A DNA stretch of 64,000 nucleotides from Theileria orientalis strain Shintoku (taxonomy: Eukaryota > Apicomplexa > Aconoidasida > Piroplasmida > Theileriidae). Below, piece by piece: positions 37,054 through 48,588 of this stretch. The notes beneath the pieces are model-generated. The model was given only the letters and a program-made list of their open reading frames with translations. It was not told where the DNA came from and did not search any database. Position numbers and translations under genes: made by a program. Numbering within the stretch: the stretch's first letter is position 1; the number at the start of each line of letters is the position of its first letter. The DNA is taken from contig NC_025262.1 of assembly GCF_000740895.1 (NCBI RefSeq), forward strand, positions 860,001 to 924,000. The letters are read 5' to 3'.

Positions 37054-37951
37054 TTTAACCTATTTTACACCGTAGACATTCTTGTGGTTTTTGGACCACT
37101 TATACTGATTTACTTCTGCCTCACAACATTCTTCCACTAACACGCTCGTCCACTCCTGGCACAAGTTTAATCCATACACACTGTTCTAGTTACTTAATTT
37201 GTCTACTGTGAATACCCATGTGAGTTTGTATATGTATATGTGTACTTGAATACCATGTATCGCTGATGGAAATAAACATTGACTGTTTATCTGCTTTACT
37301 GACAAGTTGTTTTTAAACTTCTTAGAAGACTGGATGCTTCCTTGACAACCTAGTTAAGAAAAATCCATAATAAACACTCGGGCGGCTCCGGGCGCGCCCG
37401 ACCAATAATTTACAATGAATTTTTATACAATCGAATGCTATCTTGAGCGCTAGGCTAGCACTGCTGGGAAAGTGGTGGTGTGGGCCCTCAGTGCTACAGC
37501 GGTAGCCCATCTGGGTGTTAAATCGCGTGCTGCTGATAATAAAGTGCTCGTCGCTTGCTGTGCGTCAAGCGAGCTGCTTGTTATAAATCTTTACGGGTGC
37601 CCGCCCAGTCCGCAGTCGATCGCGCCTGATGCCAGTGTGAATGGTGTGTCCTAGCATCAGCGAACTGCTCGGGCTCCTGGCTCCCCTCTACGTCTGCTTC
37701 TGGCGCTCTACTCTCGTAGGCGCCTGCATACCCTGGCGTCATGCTCTCATAAACGCCCTGGTGCCACTGTGACTCCAATACTTCCGTGGCTATACTAGTG
37801 GACCACGTGGCATGGTTCTCTCTATGTGGCCTACTATCAAAACGCCACCTCATGCTCTCTCCCGTTACCTCGATATACTGCTTCTCATTCTCTGCTCTAC
37901 TCAAGCCTTAACCCAAGTTTTCTGATCAACTCTTTAAGTTTCTTATTGGGC
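37054..37951. other. Long spacer with GC-rich structured segment and doubtful ORF
   Basis: Between the Vps51-like gene start and the AP2-like gene end (both minus). The stretch 37380-37620 is unusually GC-rich for a spacer and holds TAGCACTG/CAGTGCTA arms (37456-37463, 37489-37496) and a TCGCTTG/CAAGCGA hairpin near 37550-37575. It may encode a structured RNA, or be the 3' part of the AP2 transcript. See also the ORF at 37581-37904. Confidence 0.45.
37581..37904 (-). CDS. Doubtful ORF or extra exon near AP2-like gene
   Basis: Stop-free frame of about 107 codons in the minus strand, rich in Glu, Ser, His, Trp and Tyr (SQWHQGVYES, PGYAGAYESR). No ATG at the beginning (it opens with TTG), so if translated it would need to be spliced to the AP2-like gene upstream; no good donor in that gene's last exon was found. 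Codon pattern looks coding-like but the evidence is thin. Confidence 0.2.
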   Translation of the reverse strand: MSRAENEKQYIEVTGESMRWRFDSRPHRENHATWSTSIATEVLESQWHQGVYESMTPGYAGAYESRAPEADVEGSQEPEQFADARTHHSHWHQARSTADWAGTRKDL

Positions 37952-40265
37952 TTAGGCTAGACTTGTTTTTCTTCTCTTTTCGCTCGCTTTTCTGCGTCTC
38001 CTTTTCTTTTCCGAGTTGACTCTCGATATTTTATCCTGTTCCACCACCTCCTTCACGTTCCTCATGTACTTGAGTGCGTCGAGTGTGATTCTCTTTCCGC
38101 TTGCCTGTATGTTGTGTATCCACTCGAACGAGTATCCTCGGCGCTTGCACGTCTTCAGGCAGTTGTATGCTGCCACGTCCCAGAGTCCCAGCAGGTACGC
38201 TGCTTTGTACAGCTCCACTATGATCATGTCTCCGAAGGTGCTTTTGGCTGCCACCTTCAGGCCGTTTGCTTCCAGGACCGGGTCGCACAGGTCTGCGTTT
38301 TTCATTCTGTCCATGTGCAGCACCTTTCTCAGGTTCGCTCTTCCGCTCGTGCCTATTGGTATGTTGAATCCTGGGTACCAGCTGATAAGCGTTCCTGGTC
38401 TTATCAGGCCTTCTACGAACTTTCCGAACTTGGTTGCCTCCTCGTACGCTGTGTTCTTCGAGCCGAACACTGCCGGGTCGAACCTCACCTTGAAGTTGCG
38501 CACTACTCCTTTCGCGTCGCTCATCCACCAGCTCGTTTCGTGCACTCCCTTCCAGTTACAGCTCACGTACGGCAGGTAACTCATGCCCTGTTCGTCGTTG
38601 CGCGACCTTGCCATGCACTCGTTCAGGTCCGAGCTTGAGGCTACGTCCTTGCTGCTCAGGACCTGCTTTGACATCTTCAGTCTTTCGTTTCTCTCTCTGT
38701 TCGAGTGCTGTATCAGCAGGTTATCGTTTCTCAGCACCAGGTTCATGTCACTGCTGTGCCTGACGTACATTACATGTGTCTCTGGTTGGTTCGCCGCTCT
38801 CTGTGCTTCGTCGTACCTTTCCCCCAGTTCCTTGATCGTAAAGCTGTTTAGTACGTTTGAGTTAATTGGCGACATAAAGCTCTCCGGCGTCGGCGGCGAC
38901 TTCAGTATTGCCTTTAGCACCTCCCTGTACCTCTCCTCCGGTGGCATGTTCGGGTCAAAGGTCGGCACTGAATATCTCGTGACGTTCGTCGTCACACTTG
39001 TGGGTGCGTAGTAGTTTTCGCCCGTCTCATCTGCCTCTCCTTCTTGCACTGCGCTGTTCTGGTACTGGTAGTTGTTCGGTGGGCGCTCTGCTGACTGATA
39101 CGTGTCCTGCCCCTGGCTTGTCGTCGTCGGCACGTTACGTTCTGATGGGAACAACATCAACGAGTCTACGCTCTTCGAGAACTCAGTCTCGTAGTTGAAC
39201 GTTTCTACAACGCCATTAGTATGTCAATTTAAAATTTGTATCATAGCTGATGGTACCATAATTTTCCCTTAGTGCTAACTACCATGTAATACTGCTACTT
39301 AACTACGTTTATATGTATATTGACTACTAATAAAAGCATCAACTATTTCACTTACTTTGCGTCGTCGGTGGCTGCCTTATGTATTGCGGCCCCGTCTGCT
39401 CCTCTTCGAAATGGTATAGCCCTTGATACTCCTTCAGTCCTGGCGCCGTCGTTGCCGGTATCCCGGTGGGCAACGACTTCGTCTTCCTCAGCTGATTCGG
39501 TGCCAGCATCGTACTGCTGGCTCTTATTGGCGTCAGGACACTTCCGTCCATCAGTGAGTTGAACATTGCCAAGTCGTGCGTGGTCACCTTTATCGGGTGC
39601 TGCGCTCTCCCTGGCGAGAGCATATCTGGCATCGCTGGTGGCATGGATGCCGTCATCGGTCCCATTGCGGTCGTCCCCACGGCCGGCATTGCTGACGACA
39701 TCGTCGACGACGTCGACGAGGTGCTGTTTGTTATCGGGTTCATGTACTCGAAATTCGGCTTTACCTTCGGCGTCAGGTACGGCAGGTTAGGCGTGCTCGT
39801 GTGCTGCATCAGGTCCCCGTTCTCCATGCTAAACTTAGCGTCCATCGGGTACTTGGGATCTATACTATACAGGCTGTCTATCGAGTATTTGGATTCGAGC
39901 CTATACTTAGTGTCGAACGCGTATTTTTGGTCCATCGTGTACTTCCCCAGATCTTGCTCCGACTTTGCGAACGTGTTCGCGAATATCGAGCTGCTCATGT
40001 CCGGGTACAGACTCGTGTCGTTTGTTCCGTAGCAGGGGCCTGGGTAGAACGACCCCGAGTAGTCGTTGAAGTTTGAACCATCGAAACTCAGTTGTATTCC
40101 GTTTTCTAGGAAAACGGGTTCGCATGATGTGTTGGCGCTGCTAAACGTGGTGTAGTCCAGCGGTTCATTTATGCCGTATACGTTGTCTATATTTGTCAAG
40201 TAACTATCCATGTCTCCGGTGTGTGACTCTGGATAGTCCAGTGGAACCGAAGCTACTGTATTCAT
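37952..40265 (-). CDS. Putative ApiAP2-type DNA-binding regulator
   Basis: Two exons: 39356-40265 and 37952-39204 (720 residues). A segment in exon 2, GVHETSWWMSDAKGVVRNF then FDPAVFGSKNTAYEEATKF, matches the AP2 pattern (G..W....W.....G.....F.....G...A...A..F). ApiAP2 proteins are the main sequence-specific transcription regulators of Apicomplexa. The N-terminal exon is low-complexity: seven KYxxDx-like hexapeptides (around 39845-39960), then Ser/Thr/Pro/Met-rich sequence. The C-terminus ends in a basic KKRRRRKASEKRRK tail, a nuclear signal. The AP2 match is moderate and should be tested; no second AP2 domain seen. Confidence 0.6.
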
Positions 40266-41929
40266 CTGACCGGTTTGCTTCCTTGTCGTTTATAGCTAAC
40301 CAAGCGTTTGATTAAAGCTCCTTTTTAATTTTTTAAGGTTTTTATTATTTCTTGTAAATATACCCAAACAATAAATTTATGTTTCATCAACTATTTGGCT
40401 GCTTCTAGTTGATTTTTAAATCTGGTTTGTGTTACCGTGAATTAATTAGATATAACTGTGAAGTTTGAAACCCTGCAATTTCGGAATTTTAAATATATAT
40501 ATCGCGTTTTATAGGTATTACGTTGTTAGCGATGTGTTTTAAATAAGTTTAGCTTGTTCGATATATCAATTTTTCCGATCTACCAGAAACACATATTATA
40601 ATCCAGAGAACACGTCTTTCAAGTTAATAAGACTCTGTAATTTCGTCTATATTCTTAAAACCGTGTGATGCGCTCAAAGAGTAAAACTAAAATGTCAATG
40701 TTCTCCTTTTGGCACAATTGTCAAACAACCATATGGTATGTCTCTATATATGAACAAAACTGTTTTAAATCTTCAACGAAGACCTTTATCATAAAACATA
40801 ATAATATAAGTTTAGGATTTGGGCATCTTCCTATAAAAAATATGTATGTAATCTATGGTTTAAAGCATGCAATGGCCCAGAGCAAAGGATTCCAATGGGT
40901 GACCCAACAAAGATCTAAGTAATTATTTCCTCCTTCGTTAACACCTCAATAATTACTCTTTATATTTGAACTTGTGGTCGGATGGTAGAAGTTTTGATAC
41001 TAACAACTCTAAATAATCATTTGAGTGTATGCTCCTAGATTGGTAGTTGGGATCCATATACCTAAATCCATTGTCTAGATATTTAGTCATCACAATACCC
41101 TATTTTCAATTTATATAAGGAATCAGAACGTGCTTAAATTATATTTTTTTGTTTAAAAATTTTAATGTTTAAATTGCAACCTAGTCATCCAAATATCGTA
41201 TATCTGTATATATTTATATATTTGTGTTTTTATTAAAATACCTTTTTATATTTTATATATATATATATATTGACATTTATAAATATATGAATTTATTTAA
41301 ATTGTGTATGAATATTTTGTAATAAATCAACAATGCCAGCTGTAATAAAAATAAAAAAAAAGTGTAAACTTTTCCGTTGATTTTTCTCATTCTCATCATT
41401 GTATATTTATTTTTATTAACGTCAATAACAAGAATCTTAAATATATTCGTGTATATATACATCTATTATAATTGAACACATAGCTATACTAAAATGGATA
41501 GCTCTAATTGATTCGTAAAATATGTTTTCAAAATAAAGAAAACAATGTATAGAAATTAATTATATATGATTTGTTTGTTATATACAAATTTGTTTGGAAT
41601 TTTATATTTGGCTAGTCCTGAAGACAAAATGAGGTCTTAATTGACCTAAATCTGTTTTATAAGTTAAATAACAATCACTATATATTTACATAATATATAT
41701 ACACCCAAATAACATGTATTTATTAATTAACAATTCTTATTTGTTACGGAATTTGTAATTGTGATTATAACACAGATTTGTACCTATTTGTGAGATATAT
41801 GCATTTAAAATCATTCAATTTATTTATTCTGATCTAATTTTATCGATATCTTATTTACAACATTTTTTTTATCGATCCTGATAACTACACAATCACACAC
41901 AAAAGATTTAGTGTTTATGAAAATTTAAA
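40266..41929. other. AT-rich 1.7-kb spacer
   Basis: Longest non-coding stretch of the window, with a (TA)n tract at 41254-41271 and many A/T runs. Open frames such as 40665-40922 have low-complexity, AT-driven composition and no homology I recognise. It lies upstream of both the AP2-like gene (minus) and a secreted-protein gene (plus), so two promoters are expected; an origin or centromere role is not supported. Confidence 0.55.
41254..41271. repeat. (TA)n microsatellite
   Basis: Uninterrupted TA dinucleotide tract within the AT-rich spacer. Confidence 0.8.
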
Positions 41930-42542
41930 ATGCAAATTAAATTTAAATTGGTAATAATTTTATTTTTTATTAAAACAAATGTAATTCATAGCTCAAATAA
42001 TAGAAAAATAGCCGATTTAACCAAGAACAACATCGCAGACTTGAGAATGATCAAATCCCCCAAATTCATACAGGTATTTATAACTAATCAGGAGGATAAT
42101 ATATGTATAGAATGTCATTAAACATTGATATTTTTATTTGTAATTACACTGTCCATTAATTCATAACAATCAACAGGCAGATCCTTCAATCAATAAGGAT
42201 ACGGAACCCTCATTATTCTCGTTACTTTTCCATCCCCCGGTCCATAACAGGGCAATGGACATAGGTTTAGAAGATTCAAACCAGGTTAGTATCTAACACA
42301 CCGTCCTATTGATATAATTTTAATTGTGTTCATAATTATCGCTTAGGGTACAATGAACGCAATAAAGATGAATGAAGGTAAGACGAAACAATTAGTTTTG
42401 GTGTCAAAAAATTTTAGAAGAAGACGATATAAACAAAATGTTAGATGACATCGAAAAGAATGAACAAGATCAAGTGGATTCGTTCTACGAAACATTTGAA
42501 TTGCAAAACGCACAGTTGAAGGAAATTTCTAAATTGTTTTAA
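41930..42542 (+). CDS. Small secreted orphan protein
   Basis: Four exons: 41930-42073, 42177-42284, 42347-42377, 42418-42542 (135 residues). N-terminal signal peptide MQIKFKLVIILFFIKTNVIHS is followed by about 110 hydrophilic residues without TM, GPI signal or cysteines; the end is acidic-helical (INKMLDDIEKNEQDQ, LQNAQLKEISKLF). AT-rich codon use and position in the AT-rich spacer suggest a rapidly evolving parasite secreted protein; host-cell or PV targeting is inference only. I do not recognise a family. Confidence 0.55.
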
Positions 42543-42745
42543 GAATCTTAATTTGTTAAGTGTATTTTAATTTTTTATAACTATTTGGGTAAACTGGCAC
42601 TACATATCTGCGGTCTGCCTTCCACTGAAAATTTTAAACAGTTTTAACATTAATAATTACATTGTTTTAGTTTAAATGATAAGGTTTGATTGTATTCAAT
42701 TTTTCTGACACTTTGTACCCATGTGATACACTCAGTTCACACCAA

Positions 42746-45164
42746 ATGGCAAACAAAATTGATTTAAGTAGCGTTAAAGCGATTCGAAAGAAGAATCCAG
42801 CAACCTATAAGAATTTAGTAAAGAAACTGGTAAGATAATATTATATAAATTATTACATATGTGATTTGAAATAAATTAACATACTTTATGCTTAGAAGAG
42901 GAAGCAGAAACAAAATCACACCAAGGAATCGAACGGTGAAGTTAAAACGAACGGACAAGTCTTGAAGGAAAATCTAAAAACACACTTTAAAGATTTCGAG
43001 GAACATCTAAAGGATTCAGAGGATGTGGAGATAGAATACATATATAAAGGTTTGAATAAAATGAATAAAAAATATTGTAGAGGAGGATGTTGGAGAGTTT
43101 GGAGATGTGTTCGAGAAGTTCTCGGAGATGGAGAGTCAGAAGATGGAAGAGGAGCCTCAGCCGGAGGTGGAGGAGCCCGCAGAGGAGCAGTTTGACGACA
43201 CAGACTCTGAGGAAGACGTAGGTTCCGCTATCTTATGATAACGTATAGGAATCGCACAAGAAGATGAGCACGAAGAAGCTACTGAGGCTCATGAACAGGC
43301 CGACACTATCTCAGCTGAAGCAGGTAGGCTACAGTAGTTAACACGGATTGTAGTACGCAGAAAAGCCGGAGGTGGTGGAAATATGGGACACGACGGCAGC
43401 AGACCCGAAGTTTCTGGTGTGGCTGAAGGGACAGAGGAACACGATCCCAGTGCCCTCGCACTGGAGCGAGAAGACGAGGTTCATGCAAAACAGAAGAAGC
43501 TCAGATAAGCCGCCGTATAAGCTGCCGCCGCACATCGAGGCCACGAAGATCTCGGAGATCAGGTCGGCGCTGCAAATCAAGGAGAGCGAAAAAACGCTGA
43601 AGCAGAAGCAGAGGGAGAAGGCGAGGCCAAAGTCGCACAGAATGGACATCGACTACCAGACGCTTCACGACGCCTTCTTCAAGTACGCAGTGAAGCCGCC
43701 GATGACGAAGTACGGAGACGTGTACTACGAAGGGAAGGAAATGGTGCTGCGAATGCGCAACTGTAAGCCTGGTCAGTTATCAGAGAGGCTGAAGCACGCA
43801 CTGGGAATCGGCGAAAACGCTCCGCCGCCATGGCTGATTAATATGCAAAGGTGAGAATGTAGTTATTGATTAGGTAACTAGCAGTTAGCAACAGGAGTAA
43901 TAGGTTAAGCAACGATAAAAAAACCGTGCACATAATACAAACATTGTAGATTTGGGCCGCCACCAAGTTATCCTAACTTGCGGATACCGGGAGTTAATGC
44001 GCCATTGCCAGAGTCGGCATCATTTGGATATCAGCCAGGAGGCTGGGGACACCTCCCAACGGATGAGGCGGGAAACCCGCTCTACGGCTACTTCGACTCG
44101 TCGTACTACGAAGACAACCACATAGATAAAACGTTCTTCGGCGAAGTGGCGCAGGCACCTGAGGAGGATGAAGATGAGGAAGGTACGGAGGTTCATTTAA
44201 ACAACAATGTGTAGAGTCTGACGAGGAGGCAGGCGAGGAGGGTAGGACCGACCACCTGTCATCAGAGACCCCGGTAAGTCCCAGTAACACACGAGTTGAC
44301 AGTATACATAAAACTACACCAGTTGAGACAGTATACATAAAATTACACCAGTTGAGACAGTATACATAAAATTACACCAGTTGAGACAGTATACATAAAA
44401 ACGAAACTAATGCTAATTCAATGTTGTAGTTGTCAATGGGTATGAAGACTCCTCTGGTCGACGTTGGTTTATCGGCGCTGGATACACCGATGCAGAGCAC
44501 AATGCAGCCGACACAGGCACCAAGAAAGGCATACACAGTGCTGGAGCCGAAGGTGGCAACGGCCTCAAACGCGCTCTTCGGATCACAAATCACGTATCAA
44601 ATGCCGCCGCCAGTTGCAACGCCCCTGGTAAGTACCAAGTGCAAAGTGGGAGCGACTATATCTAGTAGCATTAGTGTTAGATACTGTTTGTTTCACAAAC
44701 GTGAATGTTAAATCATTGTATAGGGAATGGGAGGAATGACAACACCAATGGGCGGTATCGCAACGCCATCTCTAACGACTGAAGGTAAGTTAAGTGGTAT
44801 TGCTAACTCCTTTTATTGTTAATTTGCTGTGGGTGCCTAACTGGCTATGTCACTAACTATTTAAGCCGCCAACTGGTTATACTGCTAGTCGGCTATATCC
44901 CCAGCCACTTGCACTTTTAACTAGTTATACTGCTAGTTGACTTAAACCTTTATGTCATGCTGTTGGTGTTACTTTGCTGTAAATGTGATTTAACATAACT
45001 TTAATGTAGAAGTCGATGGCACGACTACGACCGACGAAATCATGAGGCAGCTCAAGTACCATGAAAACAAGGCTAAAAAGGCACACGAAGCAGCAGGTCA
45101 GATCGAAGTGCAGGAAAACAAGGACCCGAACAAGAAGAAGAAAAAGAAACAGTTCAAATTCTAA
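42746..45164 (+). CDS. SF3B2: Splicing factor 3B subunit 2 (SAP145)
   Basis: Ten exons: 42746-42829, 42896-43049, 43081-43217, 43249-43323, 43354-43850, 43950-44182, 44215-44273, 44430-44627, 44724-44784, 45010-45164 (550 residues). SF3B2 is a U2 snRNP component that contacts RNA near the branch site with SF3B4. Seen: the DUF382 core with RPTLSQLKQYAEKPEVVE, WDTTAADPKFLVWLKG, VPSHWSEKTRFMQ, KPPYKLPPHIEAT; the PSP domain with PGQLSERLKHALGI and PPPWLINMQRFGPPPSYP, then LPLYGYF-like GNPLYGYFD. Acidic and MTTPMGG-type linkers and a Lys-rich end follow. The SF3B4-binding SAP domain at the extreme N-terminus of animals is absent or reduced. Confidence 0.93.
44287..44402. repeat. 29-bp minisatellite in SF3B2 intron
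   Basis: Three near-identical 29-bp units starting at 44316, 44345 and 44374 (ACACCAGTTGAGACAGTATA then CATAAAATT), preceded by a degenerate copy from 44287. It fills most of the intron between exons 7 and 8. Confidence 0.8.
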
Positions 45165-45229
45165 TTTACTAAATTATGTGCAAATACGTGGTTAGACACG
45201 TAGATAATGTGTAACTGCGCACATTGACA

Positions 45230-46096
45230 TTACTGTTGAAATTGAATGTTGTAGGACCCAGTTTCAGGGTTCTTTTGAACCTTGAAGTTGTCCAACGACA
45301 GGCCGATCTTTCCGAGAAGGTTGTTGCCCAAGTCCTTTAACTTGCCGATCATCTGCTCCTTCTCAGACTCAAATTCAGCGTCAGCTAAGGTTAAACCATA
45401 AAGAGTGCGCAATAGGATAAATATGGGCAATGTGTGTGTATATATAAATATAAATATATATATATAAATTAATGTTAGTGATAGAAATTAAATAAATAAT
45501 GAGTTACCTAGTTTCTTCAGCTGAGCCTTCTTAGTTGAATATTTTGGGCTAAAAAAAGTTATAAAGTGCAAATAAAAAGAAACGTACTCTAGGGATGGGT
45601 CGAGGCTAAGCGCCTTTTCCAAGTCGGAATGCGATTTTTGATACGAATTGGTCTTTTCAAAGGCAGCACTGCGCCTTAAATAAGCCTAAAGAGGTAAATA
45701 TTAGGAAGGGAAGGGGTGTGTAACCTTTGTATATGCTTCGTCAAAGCAAAGGGCGTCGGTACAGTCGGAAATAGCGGCCTCCCAATCACCCAGAGCCTGA
45801 TAGCAAGCGGCCCTGTTGCAAAACAGCTGTGATCTCAAGACATCGTTGTCGCTAAATTCGAGTCTGGTGAGAGCCCTGGTGTACCAGTCGATGGCCTCCC
45901 TGAAATTTTTGTCGCGGTAACAATCATTGCCCTTTTCTTTAAAAAAAAGAGGCGATGAAGAACCGAATAAATCCTCAGTTTTACCCAACTCGGAATCATC
46001 TAAATTAGTATCCTCAGTAGGAGTACTCGTGTGGAATTTAATGGCATCATCCTCAACAGTATTTTGAGGTAAATCAGGAACTTCCTCGATTCCCAT
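45230..46096 (-). CDS. TTC1-like tetratricopeptide protein
   Basis: Four exons: 45725-46096, 45588-45685, 45508-45548, 45230-45384 (221 residues). Three TPRs with KEKGNDCYRDKNFREAIDWYTRAL, SQLFCNRAACYQALGDWEAA and AYLRRSAAFEKTNSYQKS, followed by the TTC1-type end ESEKEQMIGKLKDLGNNLL, GLSLDNF and TGSYNIQF, which matches human TTC1 (KLKDLGN...FGLST.NF......GSYSI.F). TTC1 is a co-chaperone/adaptor TPR protein. The first 60 residues are acidic and low-complexity. Confidence 0.82.
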
Positions 46097-46301
46097 TAAG
46101 TTAATATAAGTACAAAAAAATAAATTAAAAAAATCGATTGTAAATGTCAGTATAAGGCGATTGTCGGTGTGGCAGAAGATGGCAAATCAGAATATTTTAA
46201 AAAAACAGGTTTAATTAATGAAATTTATATTATGAACTACGATGTACACTATTTGAATTCTTAATCGCAATTTTTAATAAAATCACCCCTAAAAAGTAGT
46301 T

Positions 46302-48481
46302 ATGGCCACTTGTAAGTCCGGTGATGATCACCGGTCGAGTTCCGACACTTGGTCCTCGGAAGGTTCTGAATTTGAACTAGCAAGTGAGGACATATTAAAT
46401 TTTGGACGATCTAACTTAAATTCGGCTTTATTAGAAAATGTTCTATTGCGTTTTAAAAGGTTCACACCGGTTCAGAGAAAGGTTCGTTTATTTAACCTAT
46501 ATTTTAAATACTACCATGTATATTTACTGTGTACCGGAATTTATACTTTAAACACACGGATTTACCGATTTTTAGGCAATTCCGGTTATTTTATCTGGTC
46601 GAGATGCCTTGATTAAGTCCCAAACAGGCTCCGGAAAAACACTGGCAGCTTTGATTCCACTATTGAATTTACTGCTGGAAAACAGTAGACCTCCGAGTCC
46701 TGCTGATTTGAAGTTGCTTATCGTGGTCCCGTCGAACGATTTAATACGCCAAGTTCATTCTTCCCTGAAGACCCTTTTAAAGAAATGCTCCAACACACTG
46801 ACCTTCGGAGCAGTGGCGGAGTCAAAGGATGCCCTGGCGAACGTGGTGGTGACGAAGCCGTCAGTAGCAGTGGAGATAGTAAAGAGCCAGGAGTTGGAAT
46901 ACCTGGTCGTGGACGAGGCAGACCTACTTTTCGAGTTCGGATACAAGAAGGATATGTTGAAGCTGATCGAACTGCTGAGGTCGACCTCTAAGTTCAAGAA
47001 GTTCCAAGCAGTGCTGCTGAGCGCAACGTTAGACTATGAAATAAAGAATATCGCAAACCTACTTTTGTATAAGCCAGTTTACGTCGACGTGCCGTTCACG
47101 CAGAAGCTAGGCACGGTAAACGAGTACTACATACTGGTCGAGGAAAAAAATAAGCTGGTGACGCTGTACGTGTTACTTAAGATGGAATCGATACCATACG
47201 GGTCAATCATATTCGTAAACTCAAACAAAAAGTGAGTATTGGTCGTAAATAACAACGTTTAGGGGATACCACCTCTACTGCTTTCTGAGAAAGCTGTCAT
47301 TGGACATAAACATAGTGAGCAAGCTTTTGTCTCCAAAACTGAGGCACACGATACTGCAGGTAGGCTATAGATAAGTGAAGTGGATATAACTAACTGACTT
47401 GTAGAACTTCAACCAGGGACTGATCGGATGCTTAATAGTGATCGATGATGAAACTGACCAGGACATGAATTTAAGCAGAGGAGTGGACTTCGTAAACCTA
47501 AAGTGCGTAATTAACTTCGACGAGCCTAAGAGCCTGGAAATATATAAGCACAGAATAGGACGCACGGGCCGAAACTATCAAGAAGGCTCGAGTTTAACCT
47601 TTTTTACAAAAAGAGACGACGACCTGCTATTGAAGCTTACCAAAGGTTTTGAAGAAAACAGTGCACACTCTTTGCAATTAAATGGTAAATCGGCCCCTGC
47701 CTCTAAAGATACCGTGGATGAGAATGTAGACGATGATGATGAAGAGGACAAAACTGATCCCGATAATAATGAAGAGGACGAATCTGATCCTGATAGTGAA
47801 GAGGAGGTATCTGATCCTGATAATAATGAAGAGGACGACGAAGATGTGGGTGCGGATAGTGACAACCAGAGTGTCAATGACAATGATCGGGGTGACGGCG
47901 AAGACTTCGATAATAATCAAGAGGAGGAATCTGAAGCCGAGGATAACGAAGAAGAAGAGCATGAAAAGGAAGCAGAAGAACAGGTGGAAGGCCAGGAACA
48001 CGGTGATGACGAGGGTGGCCTTAAGAGGTTAACGCTGGATGAGAGCGTGTTTGAGTCGTTCAAGTACCGAGTAAATGACATACTGAAGACGATAACGCCG
48101 AAGCTCGTGGAAACGGCGCAGATGCAGTCAGTGAGGCACAGCGCCATTGAGCAGGAGGAGTTCCTGAAAAACGTTAACGAAAACGACGTCCTGCTGCTGA
48201 AATCGGTGCTCAAGAACGACAATCAGCTGCTGAAGCCGGAGAAGAAGCACCTGACGTACATTCCGAAGTACCTGGTGGACGAAAACCTACAGAACGTGGT
48301 GGAAGACATCAAGTATCAGATTCACCCCTCAGATAACGCCGCAGAGGAGTCGCGTCTGAGGAAGCTGAGGAATAAGAGGGCGAGGAGCGAGGCGGCTAAG
48401 AGGGGCAGGCACACCAAGAGGCAGCGGAAGAGGAAGTTCTTCAAAAAGAAGCTACCGCACTTCAAGAAGAGGAAGAAGTAG
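46302..48481 (+). CDS. DDX56: DEAD-box RNA helicase DDX56/Dbp9
   Basis: Four exons: 46302-46481, 46576-47231, 47263-47359, 47405-48481 (669 residues). Dbp9/DDX56 works in 60S ribosome biogenesis in the nucleolus. Motifs in order: TPVQRKAIP (Q motif), SQTGSGKT (I), DEAD in VVDEADLLFEFGY (II), LLSATLD (III), and VDFVNLKCVINFDEP with HRIGRTGR (V/VI). The C-terminal half is expanded: an acidic block with SDPDNNEEDE-like repeats (47750-47850), then a basic tail (KRARSEAAKRGRHTKRQRKR). The GVDFVNLKCVINFD block and absence of extra domains point to Dbp9 rather than another DEAD helicase. Confidence 0.9.
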
Positions 48482-48588
48482 TCTGACTGATGAATCCCAT
48501 GCCGTTTACTTATTTGCTACTTATGTTACGTGCTTGAATGCTTGTTTACGCTGCATCACATTATAAACTTAATAGCGTGATACGCCCG

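Noticed and set aside
38031..38638. Overlapping antisense and off-frame ORFs in AP2-like gene
   Set aside because: All overlap the long minus-strand exon and lack motifs.
40665..40922. 85-codon ORF in the AT-rich spacer
   Set aside because: AT-driven composition, no signal peptide, no recognised motif and no splice partner.
44215..44273. SF3B2 exon 7 as non-coding
   Set aside because: Phases of exons 6 and 8 match only if this short acidic exon is included.
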